Source: Cyclobacteriaceae bacterium
GTDB lineage: Bacteria > Bacteroidota > Bacteroidia > Cytophagales > Cyclobacteriaceae
Length of the DNA stretch: 5,850 bases
Direction: 5' to 3'
Assembly: GCA_029882675.1 (NCBI GenBank)
Contig: JAOUKJ010000280.1
Coordinates: 1-5,850 of the forward strand
A program made the position numbers and the translations under genes. The notes beneath the pieces were generated by a model that worked only from the letters and a program-made list of their open reading frames with translations, was not told where the DNA came from and did not search any database. This document shows positions 1-5,761 of the stretch, piece after piece. Position 1 is the stretch's first letter, and each line of letters starts with the position of its first letter.

Positions 1-957
1 GTGCAGGTCAAATCCTTTGGTCACCAGCTCCGGGTACAGCCCATATGCCGGATTATCTTCTGTTATTTCCCCTCTCTTCCGCCAGGGCGGCCGGTGATAG
101 CCCAGATACCAGGGTTCCCAGTAATTGACGCTGGGCCTTTGTTCGTCAAAGACAATACCGGGATCGGACCATGCGGCACAGGCAAATTTCTCAAACAGGC
201 AGGAGGCAAACATGGCCCACTTGCCACCGTAAGAATGCCCCACAATCCCGATCTTTTTATCGTCTACTTCAGGGAGGTCGGCCAGGAGTTGCCATGCTGA
301 AGAGGCCGCATATGCCAGCATCGAAAGGGGGGCCACAGTGGCACTGTCGCGCGAAGGGTAGTAGGTGGCATAAGTCTCGTTTTCAGTGGTCTCTGTTGTA
401 CCAATGGACAAGGTGACGAACCCCCTGCGAGCCAGTTGTATGGCAAAATCGCGGAAAGGCCTGCCGTTGCCAATGGCCGTTTCCGGTTCGTAATAGACCG
501 TCACGACGGCTGGTTTATTGTGGCTTCCCTCCGGTATCAGAAGGTAACCGGTGGTCTTTTCTACGGGTGTCCAGTGAAAACGTACCGTGTATTGTATGAT
601 GTTTTCCCGTTGTAGTGTGTCCAGGTACTCCACCTCCAAATCAGCCAGGGGGGCGGGCCAGGGGCTCATCATGCTGTGCCATTGGTCCAGGATTTCCTGT
701 CGGCGTTCGATCCAGTCTTCAGGGGTGTTTACAGTCCTGCCGTCGTAAAATTGCATGGGCGAACGATAGGAGCCGAAATCATTTTTATATTCGGCAGGAG
801 GGGAGAAGAAAGGGGCCATAGACTGCCAGAGGGTGTCTTGTTTGGAAAGAACCGAGTCTGTGAGGCCTTCGGTTTTTCGGTTACAGCTCTGGTTGAGTAT
901 GACAAACAAAACACCAATGTATAGATAATATGTGGTATTGGGGTTTATTTTAAACAT
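1..957 (-). CDS. Exported alpha/beta hydrolase (esterase-like), partial, N-terminal 319 residues
   Basis: The frame is open from an ATG at 957 to the left edge, with an in-frame TAA four codons upstream of that ATG, so the start is firm and the C-terminus is missing. Residues 12-24 form a hydrophobic segment ending in NQS-C25. This is a weak lipobox, so a lipoprotein is likely but a plain signal peptide is possible. The hydrolase domain follows: strands near PAVVTVYY and GFVTLSI, then the nucleophile elbow IGIVGHSYGG with Ser242 as the presumed nucleophile, then the strand CAAWSDPG, where Asp265 is a candidate acidic residue. The section EPWYLGYH and the following arginine-rich stretch resemble large esterase-like members of the dienelactone hydrolase/acetylxylan esterase superfamily found in Bacteroidota and Planctomycetes. 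The catalytic His would lie beyond the window. The expected role is hydrolysis of an ester, plausibly on a carbohydrate, outside the cytoplasm; the substrate cannot be read from the sequence. No TAnnTTTG box is seen just upstream, so it may be read with the minus-strand genes at 1030-1852. Confidence 0.85.
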   Translation of the reverse strand, partial: MFKINPNTTYYLYIGVLFVILNQSCNRKTEGLTDSVLSKQDTLWQSMAPFFSPPAEYKNDFGSYRSPMQFYDGRTVNTPEDWIERRQEILDQWHSMMSPWPAPLADLEVEYLDTLQRENIIQYTVRFHWTPVEKTTGYLLIPEGSHNKPAVVTVYYEPETAIGNGRPFRDFAIQLARRGFVTLSIGTTETTENETYATYYPSRDSATVAPLSMLAYAASSAWQLLADLPEVDDKKIGIVGHSYGGKWAMFASCLFEKFACAAWSDPGIVFDEQRPSVNYWEPWYLGYHRPPWRKRGEITEDNPAYGLYPELVTKGFDLH

Positions 958-980
958 ATCGGATGCAATTTACACATATT

Positions 981-1008
981 ACCTTAAGGGTGAAAAACCC
1001 GTTAAGGT
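981..1008. promoter_or_regulatory. Intergenic hairpin upstream of the esterase gene
   Basis: ACCTTAAGGG (981-990) and CCCGTTAAGGT (998-1008) pair to give a ten-base-pair stem with one bulged G and a seven-base loop TGAAAAA. It lies 24 bases upstream of the esterase ATG and just after the stop of the small ORF ending at 1030. There is no T-tract on either side, so it is not a convincing intrinsic terminator. It could be an mRNA processing or stability element between cotranscribed genes, or a protein-binding palindrome. Confidence 0.45.
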
Positions 1009-1029
1009 GAAATACTTTTCGTTCCAATA

Positions 1030-1203
1030 TCAAAATTCACCCTCCGAAGTTTCCACATCAATGACTTTGAAACCGTCTTCATCTTTTCCGATGGTGATTA
1101 CAGAGGTTGATCCTCCGTCCTGAAAGCCGTTTTGCACAAGCATGATAAAGGAATCACCGAGGTTGTCAGGGTTAAAAAATTCAATCGTTTTCAACCAACG
1201 CAT
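1030..1203 (-). CDS. Small hypothetical protein, 57 residues, overlapping the SDR gene
   Basis: The frame runs from ATG at 1203 to TGA at 1030-1032. A TAA sits immediately before the ATG in the same frame, so this ATG is the first possible start. The first 23 bases overlap the 3' end of the NAD(P)-binding gene in another frame, an arrangement common in translationally coupled pairs. The product starts MRWLKTIEFFNPDNLGDSF and contains strand-like stretches (FIMLVQNG, STSVITIG, GFKVIDVE) separated by Gly/Asp turns, ending in acidic residues. It has a normal protein-like composition, no signal peptide and no membrane segment, so it would be cytoplasmic. I do not recognise a family. It could be a genuine small protein or the surviving piece of a longer gene; the clean start and stop favour the former. 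It fills what would otherwise be an unexplained gap. Confidence 0.6.
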   Translation of the reverse strand: MRWLKTIEFFNPDNLGDSFIMLVQNGFQDGGSTSVITIGKDEDGFKVIDVETSEGEF

Positions 1204-1852
1204 TTATATCTTTATTTCTCAAGTGTTTTAAAGGATCACCAGTCAGCACACTGTTGACCATCGCCTGTCCAATTTTGGTGGTGGTGGTAACATTTTTCAT
1301 GCCTTTTATTAAGAAAAAAAACGGCCAGAGCAGGGTGTATAAGAAATTATAAAGTCTTGTGGCCGATCGGATGCCTTTTTCGGGGATGATCAAGCCGGGA
1401 CGGAACATATAGGCATCCCTGAAGCCTTTGCTTAGCAGGTAGTTTTCCGTACGGCCTTTTACCCGTGCCCACATGATTCGCCCTTTCTCTGAGCTGTCAG
1501 CTCCGGAAGCTGACGCATAGTTGAAAACCATATTTGGATTCAGTTCAAACATCATATCGGCGAAGTGTGCGGTAATATCATAGGTGATTTGGGAATATTG
1601 TTCTTCGTTCAATCCGAACGCCGAAACCCCCAGACAAAAGAAGCAGGCATCATAGCCTTTCAGATGGGCCATGATGGAAGAACTGTCTGTGAAGTCCTTA
1701 AGGATAATCTCCTTTAGTTTCGGGTGGTTCATGCCTAATGACCTGCGATTGATTACCAGTACTTCTTCAACTGCCGGATGGTCAAGGCATTCCAGTAAAA
1801 CACTTTTTCCCACCATGCCCGTACTTCCTGTTATGATTGCTTTCATTTCCAT
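1181..1852 (-). CDS. Atypical SDR / NAD(P)H-binding protein (HTATIP2/TIP30-like)
   Basis: This 223-residue cytoplasmic protein begins with a Rossmann strand and the glycine-rich dinucleotide motif TGSTGMVG (residues 8-15). It is followed by VINRRS (33-38), where the arginines suit binding of the NADP phosphate, and by the CLG segment near residue 73. The region ASASGADS...MWARVKGRTE (113-136) corresponds to the active-site helix of SDRs, but the usual Tyr of YxxxK is Trp128, with Lys132 retained. The segment FRPG (150-153) is typical of the family. These features match the atypical NAD(P)-binding group that includes mammalian HTATIP2 and many uncharacterised bacterial oxidoreductases; the substrate is unknown. 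A very hydrophobic stretch (171-182, rich in Phe, Leu and Trp) may sit against a membrane. The start at 1852 gives MEMK; the Met at 1846 is equally possible. A -7 box lies 24 bases upstream. The gene overlaps the small ORF downstream by 23 bases. Confidence 0.85.
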   Translation of the reverse strand: MEMKAIITGSTGMVGKSVLLECLDHPAVEEVLVINRRSLGMNHPKLKEIILKDFTDSSSIMAHLKGYDACFFCLGVSAFGLNEEQYSQITYDITAHFADMMFELNPNMVFNYASASGADSSEKGRIMWARVKGRTENYLLSKGFRDAYMFRPGLIIPEKGIRSATRLYNFLYTLLWPFFFLIKGMKNVTTTTKIGQAMVNSVLTGDPLKHLRNKDINALVEND

Positions 1853-1875
1853 ATCCTGATTTACGCTTTATTAAG

Positions 1876-1883
1876 CAAATATA
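1876..1883 (-). promoter_or_regulatory. Bacteroidota-type -7 box for the SDR gene
   Basis: On the minus strand this reads TATATTTG, a full match to the TAnnTTTG -7 consensus of Bacteroidota sigma factor. It would start transcription near 1870, giving a leader of roughly 18 bases before the ATG at 1852. I do not see a clear -33 TTG element at the expected spacing. Confidence 0.5.
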
Positions 1884-1917
1884 GCTGTATAATAATCCGG
1901 CTACCCTAATTCCATCT

Positions 1918-1954
1918 AACTTCTCATTTTGAGAATGATTTTCTGACAGAAGTT
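1918..1954. promoter_or_regulatory. Cluster of TTCT/AGAA inverted repeats between divergent genes
   Basis: Two small palindromes lie side by side: TTCTCA-TTT-TGAGAA (1921-1935) and TTCTG-A-CAGAA (1941-1951). An outer pair, AACTTCT (1918-1924) and AGAAGTT (1948-1954), encloses both. All use the same half-site TTCT/AGAA. The cluster lies upstream of both -7 boxes in the 221-base divergent region, closer to the minus-strand one, which fits an activator or shared operator site. AT-rich DNA produces short repeats by chance, so this is tentative. Confidence 0.35.
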
Positions 1955-2046
1955 TTTTCATAAAATAAATACATATCATGGATCGATAGCGTTGATCATT
2001 AAAGATATATAATTTCTCACTTTTTTAAACGTAAAAAAAATAACCA

Positions 2047-2054
2047 TATCTTTG
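2047..2054 (+). promoter_or_regulatory. Bacteroidota-type -7 box for the TPR operon
   Basis: TATCTTTG matches the TAnnTTTG -7 consensus exactly. Transcription would begin near 2061, leaving a leader of only about 13 bases before the ATG at 2074. The region near -33 is a run of T (2021-2026) rather than a clear TTG. It is the only good match ahead of the operon, and none is visible in the gaps between the three genes. Confidence 0.55.
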
Positions 2055-2073
2055 GATTGAATAAATCAACACT

Positions 2074-3186
2074 ATGAGATATATCGTCTTTATCATTGCG
2101 ATCATTTGGTCAGCATTTACACAGGCCCAGGATCCGTCCATCCTTTATGAAAACGGGGTAAAAAAACTGGAAAGGGAAGATTATGCTGGCGCAAATACTG
2201 ATTTAACAAAGTCCATTCACCTGGATTCGAAGCAGAAAGATGCTTTTATGAAAAGGGGAGAAGCCCGCACTAACCTGGGTGATTTTTACGGTGCCATAGG
2301 TGACTTTAATTTTGCCCTGGAAATGGACAGTAGCATGGCCACGGCTTACAATATGCGGGGATTGGCCAAATACAATCTGGGCGATGACCTGGGGGCTATT
2401 GAAGATTACGACAAGGCCATTGAAAAGGACTCCGCCATGGCTGATGCTTTTACCAACCGGGGTTTTGCGCTTTATAATGTGGAAGACCTACAGGGAGCTT
2501 ATTTTGATTTTACCAGGGCCATAGACCTCGATCCAAAAGATTCAGACAAGTACTTTAACCGTGGGGTGATTAAAGCGGAGTTGGGAGAGTATATCAGTGC
2601 TATCGATGATTATAACAAAAGCATTGAACTCGATAAAGATGATCCGGAGGCATTCAATTTCAGGGGGGTGGCCAAATACAGCTCCGGTGATTTGGAAGGG
2701 GCGCTGGCTGACTATGACAAATCCATCGAAATGGACACCGAGGATCCCGTTAAATATGAAAACCGGGCCCTGGCAAAAACAGACCTGGGTGATTTTGATG
2801 GAGCCATAGAAGACTATTCAAAGTCCATTGAGCTCTTTCCCGATGACCCCGATATCTACAACCTGCGCGCAGTCATTAAATATAATAAAGCGGATTATGA
2901 TGCAGCCATTGAAGACTACAACAAGGCCATTGAACTTGATGACTACAATCCCATTTATTATGAAAACAGGGCTCTGGCAAAATCAGAACTCGAAGATTAT
3001 GAAGGAGCTGTGGAAGATTACAATATTTCCATCGAACTATTTCCCACCGATCCGGACACTTACCATCAGCGGGGTCTGGCAAAGATTCTGATGGGTAATA
3101 AATACGATGGCTGCCTTGATTTGAATACGGCACAAGAGTTGGGATCATCGGAGGTGAACACTGATATAAAGAAAAATTGTAAGTAG
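2074..3186 (+). CDS. Exported tetratricopeptide repeat protein with ten TPR units
   Basis: This 370-residue protein starts with a signal peptide (1-19) ending in TQAQ, a cleavage context common in Bacteroidota, so the mature protein is periplasmic or secreted. From residue 22 to 361 it is a continuous array of ten 34-residue TPR units with the usual pattern: small residues at the helix-packing positions (GAIEDY), then KAIELD and a Pro/Asp turn. Units 2-9 are strong, unit 1 is weaker, and unit 10 is divergent. The end carries a Cys in unit 10 (DGCLDLNTAQELG) and a penultimate Cys (NCK). This Cys pair around the last helices recurs in Bacteroidota TPR proteins and could form a disulfide that caps the solenoid. 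There is no catalytic domain and no obvious C-terminal sorting domain, so it should act as a protein-binding scaffold. It is the first gene of a likely operon with the two paralogs downstream. The mature protein is strongly acidic. Confidence 0.93.
   Translation: MRYIVFIIAIIWSAFTQAQDPSILYENGVKKLEREDYAGANTDLTKSIHLDSKQKDAFMKRGEARTNLGDFYGAIGDFNFALEMDSSMATAYNMRGLAKYNLGDDLGAIEDYDKAIEKDSAMADAFTNRGFALYNVEDLQGAYFDFTRAIDLDPKDSDKYFNRGVIKAELGEYISAIDDYNKSIELDKDDPEAFNFRGVAKYSSGDLEGALADYDKSIEMDTEDPVKYENRALAKTDLGDFDGAIEDYSKSIELFPDDPDIYNLRAVIKYNKADYDAAIEDYNKAIELDDYNPIYYENRALAKSELEDYEGAVEDYNISIELFPTDPDTYHQRGLAKILMGNKYDGCLDLNTAQELGSSEVNTDIKKNCK
2137..3156 (+). repeat. Ten tandem 102-bp units encoding the TPR array
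   Basis: Ten in-frame units of 102 bases (34 codons) lie head to tail with no insertion. The best conserved DNA stretch is the helix-B segment, recognisable as variants of GCCATTGAAGACTACAACAA in most units (for example near 2396, 2806 and 2905). Units 6-7 and 8-9 resemble each other as pairs: units 7 and 9 share ENRALAK and SIELFP, which suggests duplication of a two-unit block. The DNA copies have diverged at many third positions, so the expansion is not recent. Confidence 0.85.
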
Positions 3187-3210
3187 CCATTATTTTTATA
3201 TTAAAAGAAA

Positions 3211-3243
3211 ATGGTTACCTTGTTGAAAAGCTCAACAAAATGA
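3211..3243 (+). CDS. Possible ten-codon leader ORF coupled to the next gene
   Basis: ATG at 3211 opens a frame encoding MVTLLKSSTK and closing with TGA at 3241-3243, which overlaps the ATG of the following gene as ATGA. Such four-base overlaps are typical of translational coupling. The mini-ORF runs through the hairpin that abuts the downstream start codon, so ribosomes translating it would open that hairpin. There is no ribosome-binding signal to judge it by, as expected in this phylum, and a ten-codon frame can occur by chance. Confidence 0.25.
   Translation: MVTLLKSSTK
3220..3238 (+). promoter_or_regulatory. Perfect hairpin directly before the start codon at 3240
   Basis: TTGTTGA (3220-3226) and TCAACAA (3232-3238) form a perfect seven-base-pair stem with loop AAAGC. 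The stem ends one base before the ATG of the gene at 3240, so in the mRNA it would sit where the initiating ribosome lands. It has no downstream T-tract and so is not a terminator. A role in setting the translation ratio between the TPR gene and its neighbour is plausible but inferred. Confidence 0.4.
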
Positions 3244-4019
3244 GACATTTAATAATATTTATATTATTGGCTCCTCTTTGTCTCGGGAGCCCTGTTCACA
3301 GCCAGGTTTTAAAAAAGGCCGGCATCAAAAAGGCCAAAAGTTTCTTAAAAAATGTTATTGGTGAAGAAGAAGATTCCTCGGATGATACACCTGATGCTAA
3401 TGACGACGATCCCAGCGATGAGGCAACAAAATCAAAAAAATCGCTGAATACGGAGCTTACTCCGGAAGACATCACAAACCATATGGATGAGGCGGCTAAA
3501 GCCTTTGCGGAAAAAGACTACAGCGAAACCCGGTTTAATCTACAACAAGCTATGGCGGGTGTAGAGCTGGAGCTTGGTCGGAAGGTTCTTGAATCCATGC
3601 CTGAAGAAGTGCTTGGCGTTCCTTTCAATCCGGATGAAGATCAGGTGGTTAGTACGGGAATGGGATTTATTGGCTTGACCATAAATCGGGATTACCAATC
3701 AGACAAAGGTGAAATAAGCGCAGCAATTGCTAACAATTCAACCTTGCTCATGCCATATAATATGGCCCTGTCCAATCCCCAAATGACCACCCAGGAGGAA
3801 AACATGAAAATTGTAAAGGTCAATGGCCATCGCGGTGTGCTCGAGCTGGATGAGGATGAGTATAAGCTCGGAATTCCATTTGGTCAGTCATCAGTCTTTA
3901 TACTCACCTGCGATGCCTGCGCGGATGAAGGTGAGGTCATCAGTGCTGCTGAAGCTTTTGACATAGATGGATACCTGAAAATACTGGGAGAATCACCCAT
4001 TGAACTCGATGAAAATTAA
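3240..4019 (+). CDS. Exported protein of unknown function, long paralog with acidic linker
   Basis: This 259-residue protein has a signal peptide (1-21, ending VHS before Gln22). A basic segment follows (KKAGIKKAKSFLKN, 25-38), then a low-complexity acidic linker (42-61, mostly Asp, Glu and Ser) and a short Lys-rich patch. The folded part starts near residue 80 with a helical pair reminiscent of half a TPR (EAAKAFAEKDYSETRFNLQQ), then a mixed region ending in KIVKVNGHRGVLELDEDE and IPFGQS. Residues 97-248 align along their length with the next gene, sharing RF-LQQA, a hydrophobic stretch followed by NP-M, VKV-G, and PFG. It therefore descends from the same ancestor, with the linker added. A CDAC motif (224-227) is absent from the partner. 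I do not recognise a named family and assign no activity. Position, same strand and export signal suggest it works with the TPR protein outside the cytoplasm. Confidence 0.88.
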   Translation: MRHLIIFILLAPLCLGSPVHSQVLKKAGIKKAKSFLKNVIGEEEDSSDDTPDANDDDPSDEATKSKKSLNTELTPEDITNHMDEAAKAFAEKDYSETRFNLQQAMAGVELELGRKVLESMPEEVLGVPFNPDEDQVVSTGMGFIGLTINRDYQSDKGEISAAIANNSTLLMPYNMALSNPQMTTQEENMKIVKVNGHRGVLELDEDEYKLGIPFGQSSVFILTCDACADEGEVISAAEAFDIDGYLKILGESPIELDEN

Positions 4020-4042
4020 TGCCAACTTAAAAATGGGATAAA

Positions 4043-4630
4043 ATGAAACGACCTGTATATATAATAATCCTGCTTTTATTATCCTGGACTGCCCGTACGC
4101 AAAATGTAGCTACAAATATCTCGGATGCAAAGTCAGCCTACAGCAATGGCAACTACGAAGATGCACGTTTTGCTCTGCAACAGGCCCTCAATGAACTTGA
4201 CCGTATTTTAGCCGGGGAAATCATGAAATTATTACCCGATCAGACGGGAGGACTTTCGGTGAATAGCGAAAAAGATGAAGTGACCACGGCTGGTGGAACA
4301 GGTATTTTTGTGAGCAGGTATTTTGGAGAGGAAGAAAATACCTATGCGAAAGTAGATATCGTGGACAATTCACCCATGGTGAGTATGGTTAGTGCATTTA
4401 TTAACAACCCTATGATGTCGGCCATGGGCAGTACAAGCGGACAAAAAATGATAAAGGTTCATGGGTATAAAGGCATGATTCAACAAGATGCCGATGAAAT
4501 TGAATATTCTATTATGGTACCCTTTGGGGATTCCATGTTTACCTTTGAAACCAATGTAAAAGATGAAGCATTGGCCCTGGAAATGGCTCATGCAATACCG
4601 CTGGATAAAATTATTGCCCTGATCAATTAG
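4043..4630 (+). CDS. Exported protein of unknown function, short paralog
   Basis: This 195-residue protein begins with a signal peptide (about 1-19, WTART before Gln20). It then has the helical pair SDAKSAYSNGNYEDARFALQ, a single TPR-like unit, followed by a helix (ELDRILAGEIMKLLP). The rest alternates predicted strands and one hydrophobic, Met-rich helix (SPMVSMVSAFINNPMMSAMG, 100-119), then MIKVHGYKGMI, the loop QQDADE, and MVPFGDSMFTFE near 149-169. It is the compact version of the protein encoded just upstream and lacks its acidic linker and CxxC. The gap between the two genes is 23 bases, with no promoter or terminator, so they should be cotranscribed. The function is unknown; the Met-rich helix could be a buried or membrane-contacting segment. 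Its stop codon is one base from the stop of the opposing gene. Confidence 0.88.
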   Translation: MKRPVYIIILLLLSWTARTQNVATNISDAKSAYSNGNYEDARFALQQALNELDRILAGEIMKLLPDQTGGLSVNSEKDEVTTAGGTGIFVSRYFGEEENTYAKVDIVDNSPMVSMVSAFINNPMMSAMGSTSGQKMIKVHGYKGMIQQDADEIEYSIMVPFGDSMFTFETNVKDEALALEMAHAIPLDKIIALIN

Positions 4631-4631
4631 C

Positions 4632-5729
4632 CTATATCATAGCCGGATCAACCACCACATACTTCACCGTCTGTCGATTCCAGGTGTAAACAATATGCAC
4701 CTGTCCGTCAGGGGTTTGAATGATTGCCGGATAGGAATACTCTTCATCATCAGCCGTATCAGCATTGGTGACACTTTCAAGCTCAAGCACGTCCTGCCAG
4801 TTGTTACCATCATTGGAGACGGCCAGGGTCAGAGGTACGCGATTGCCCCAGTTTTCTCCCACCGGGTTATAAACGAGCAGGTGCCGTCCGTCTAGCAAAG
4901 TCAGGGCATCAATACCCGAATTGGGATTGGGCAACTGAGTAAGCTCCATTGCCCCCCAGCGCTCTCCGCCATCCACTGACCAAGCCTCGGCAATAAAACC
5001 CTGTTGGGTACGACAAAGGATTTGTAAGCGGTTGTCCGGATGAAAAAGGACAGCGGGCTGGATAGCCCCGATTTCCTTACCATCGTTCAAATCCCCGGTG
5101 GTAGTCCAGGATCCATCAGCAAGTAACTGCCTTTCCATTTGTACTTTCCAACCATCGTGTTCCGTACTGGTAGGGCAGAGCAAATCACCATTATTCAGTT
5201 GTACGGGCTTGTTTTTTATGGGACCCAATATGCCCTTTGGGAGTTTTTCAGGACTGTTCCATGTCTTGCCCTGGTCGTTGGAAGTGGCCAGCATACCCCA
5301 CCACTCACGCGGACTTGGTCCTACCTTGTAAAAAAGCATCAAGGGACCTTCTTTGGGTTGGAAAAGAACCGGGTTCCAGCAGGGATAACGCAAAGTATCA
5401 TTTTGCACTCCATTCACTACCTCAAGGGGAGTGCTCCATCGTGCTTCCTCTTTTTCTTTCCGCGAAAGCCAAATACCTACGTCTTTATTTTTTTCGTGAG
5501 TACCACCAAACCAGGCCGCTATCAGCACCTCGCCCGAAGCTGCAATAGTGGAAGCATGACATTGAGGTGTTTTTGCAGCGGCCGTATCATATATATACAT
5601 TGAGGTGATGACCGGATCCTTTATTTCCTTTTGACACCCCGTAAATAAGAGAAGTAATAGCATGCCCGAAAGAAAGGCTGGTAATTGAAATTTTTGCATT
5701 CTTTTTCTTATGATCATTTTGTCAGTCAT
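4632..5729 (-). CDS. BNR/Asp-box beta-propeller lipoprotein, sialidase-like family
   Basis: The 365-residue product has a lipoprotein signal ending LLFTG-C32. Met1, Met5 and Met11 are all usable starts; Met11 (at 5699) gives the most typical signal length. The residues after the Cys, QKEIKD, loosely resemble the Lys/acidic export signal that sends Bacteroidota lipoproteins to the surface. The mature part is a sialidase-fold propeller with Asp-boxes SNDQGKTW (150-157), SVDGGERW (251-258) and a weaker SNDGNNW (305-311). Conserved-looking blocks such as HASTIAA, AAWFGG, RYPCWNPVLF, KNKPVQL, NPNSG and EYSYPAIIQT match the BNR_2 type 'exo-alpha-sialidase-like' group. The FRIP motif of true GH33 sialidases is not visible, so sialidase activity should not be assumed. 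It is probably a glycan-acting enzyme on an unknown sugar. It runs against the upstream operon, and no clear promoter is seen. Confidence 0.85.
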   Translation of the reverse strand: MTDKMIIRKRMQKFQLPAFLSGMLLLLLFTGCQKEIKDPVITSMYIYDTAAAKTPQCHASTIAASGEVLIAAWFGGTHEKNKDVGIWLSRKEKEEARWSTPLEVVNGVQNDTLRYPCWNPVLFQPKEGPLMLFYKVGPSPREWWGMLATSNDQGKTWNSPEKLPKGILGPIKNKPVQLNNGDLLCPTSTEHDGWKVQMERQLLADGSWTTTGDLNDGKEIGAIQPAVLFHPDNRLQILCRTQQGFIAEAWSVDGGERWGAMELTQLPNPNSGIDALTLLDGRHLLVYNPVGENWGNRVPLTLAVSNDGNNWQDVLELESVTNADTADDEEYSYPAIIQTPDGQVHIVYTWNRQTVKYVVVDPAMI

Positions 5730-5761
5730 AGCGATTGCTTTTTGCAGGCCGTTAAGTTAAG

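Noticed and set aside
1..300. Plus-strand open frame at the left edge
   Set aside because: It is antisense to the alpha/beta hydrolase, which shows a signal peptide, a GHSYGG elbow and continuous coding character in the minus frame.
932..1123. Plus-strand 63-codon frame across the 957-1030 gap
   Set aside because: It runs antisense through the start of the esterase gene, the hairpin and the small minus-strand ORF. It has no promoter-like box and its composition is poor.
1976..1999. Imperfect palindrome around the two GATC sites upstream of the TPR gene
   Set aside because: The arms (ATGGATC and GATCAT) need a bulge and mismatches to pair, which is within chance for AT-rich DNA.
2137..3156. 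Regular 102-base period as a CRISPR or satellite array
   Set aside because: The units are in frame, diverged at third positions and encode canonical TPR helices with no spacers, so protein repeats explain the period.
2876..3190. Minus-strand open frame of 104 codons
   Set aside because: It is the antisense shadow of the last TPR units; repeated codons there keep an antisense frame open. Its product is rich in Pro, Trp, Cys and His, unlike a real protein.
4020..4042. Possible internal promoter or leader between the paralogs
   Set aside because: No TAnnTTTG box or stem is present; the ATG GGA TAA triplet series is too short to mean anything.
5139..5603. Plus-strand open frame of 154 codons
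   Set aside because: It lies wholly antisense within the BNR lipoprotein gene, whose product has clear Asp-boxes and a lipobox. The antisense product has no recognisable motif.
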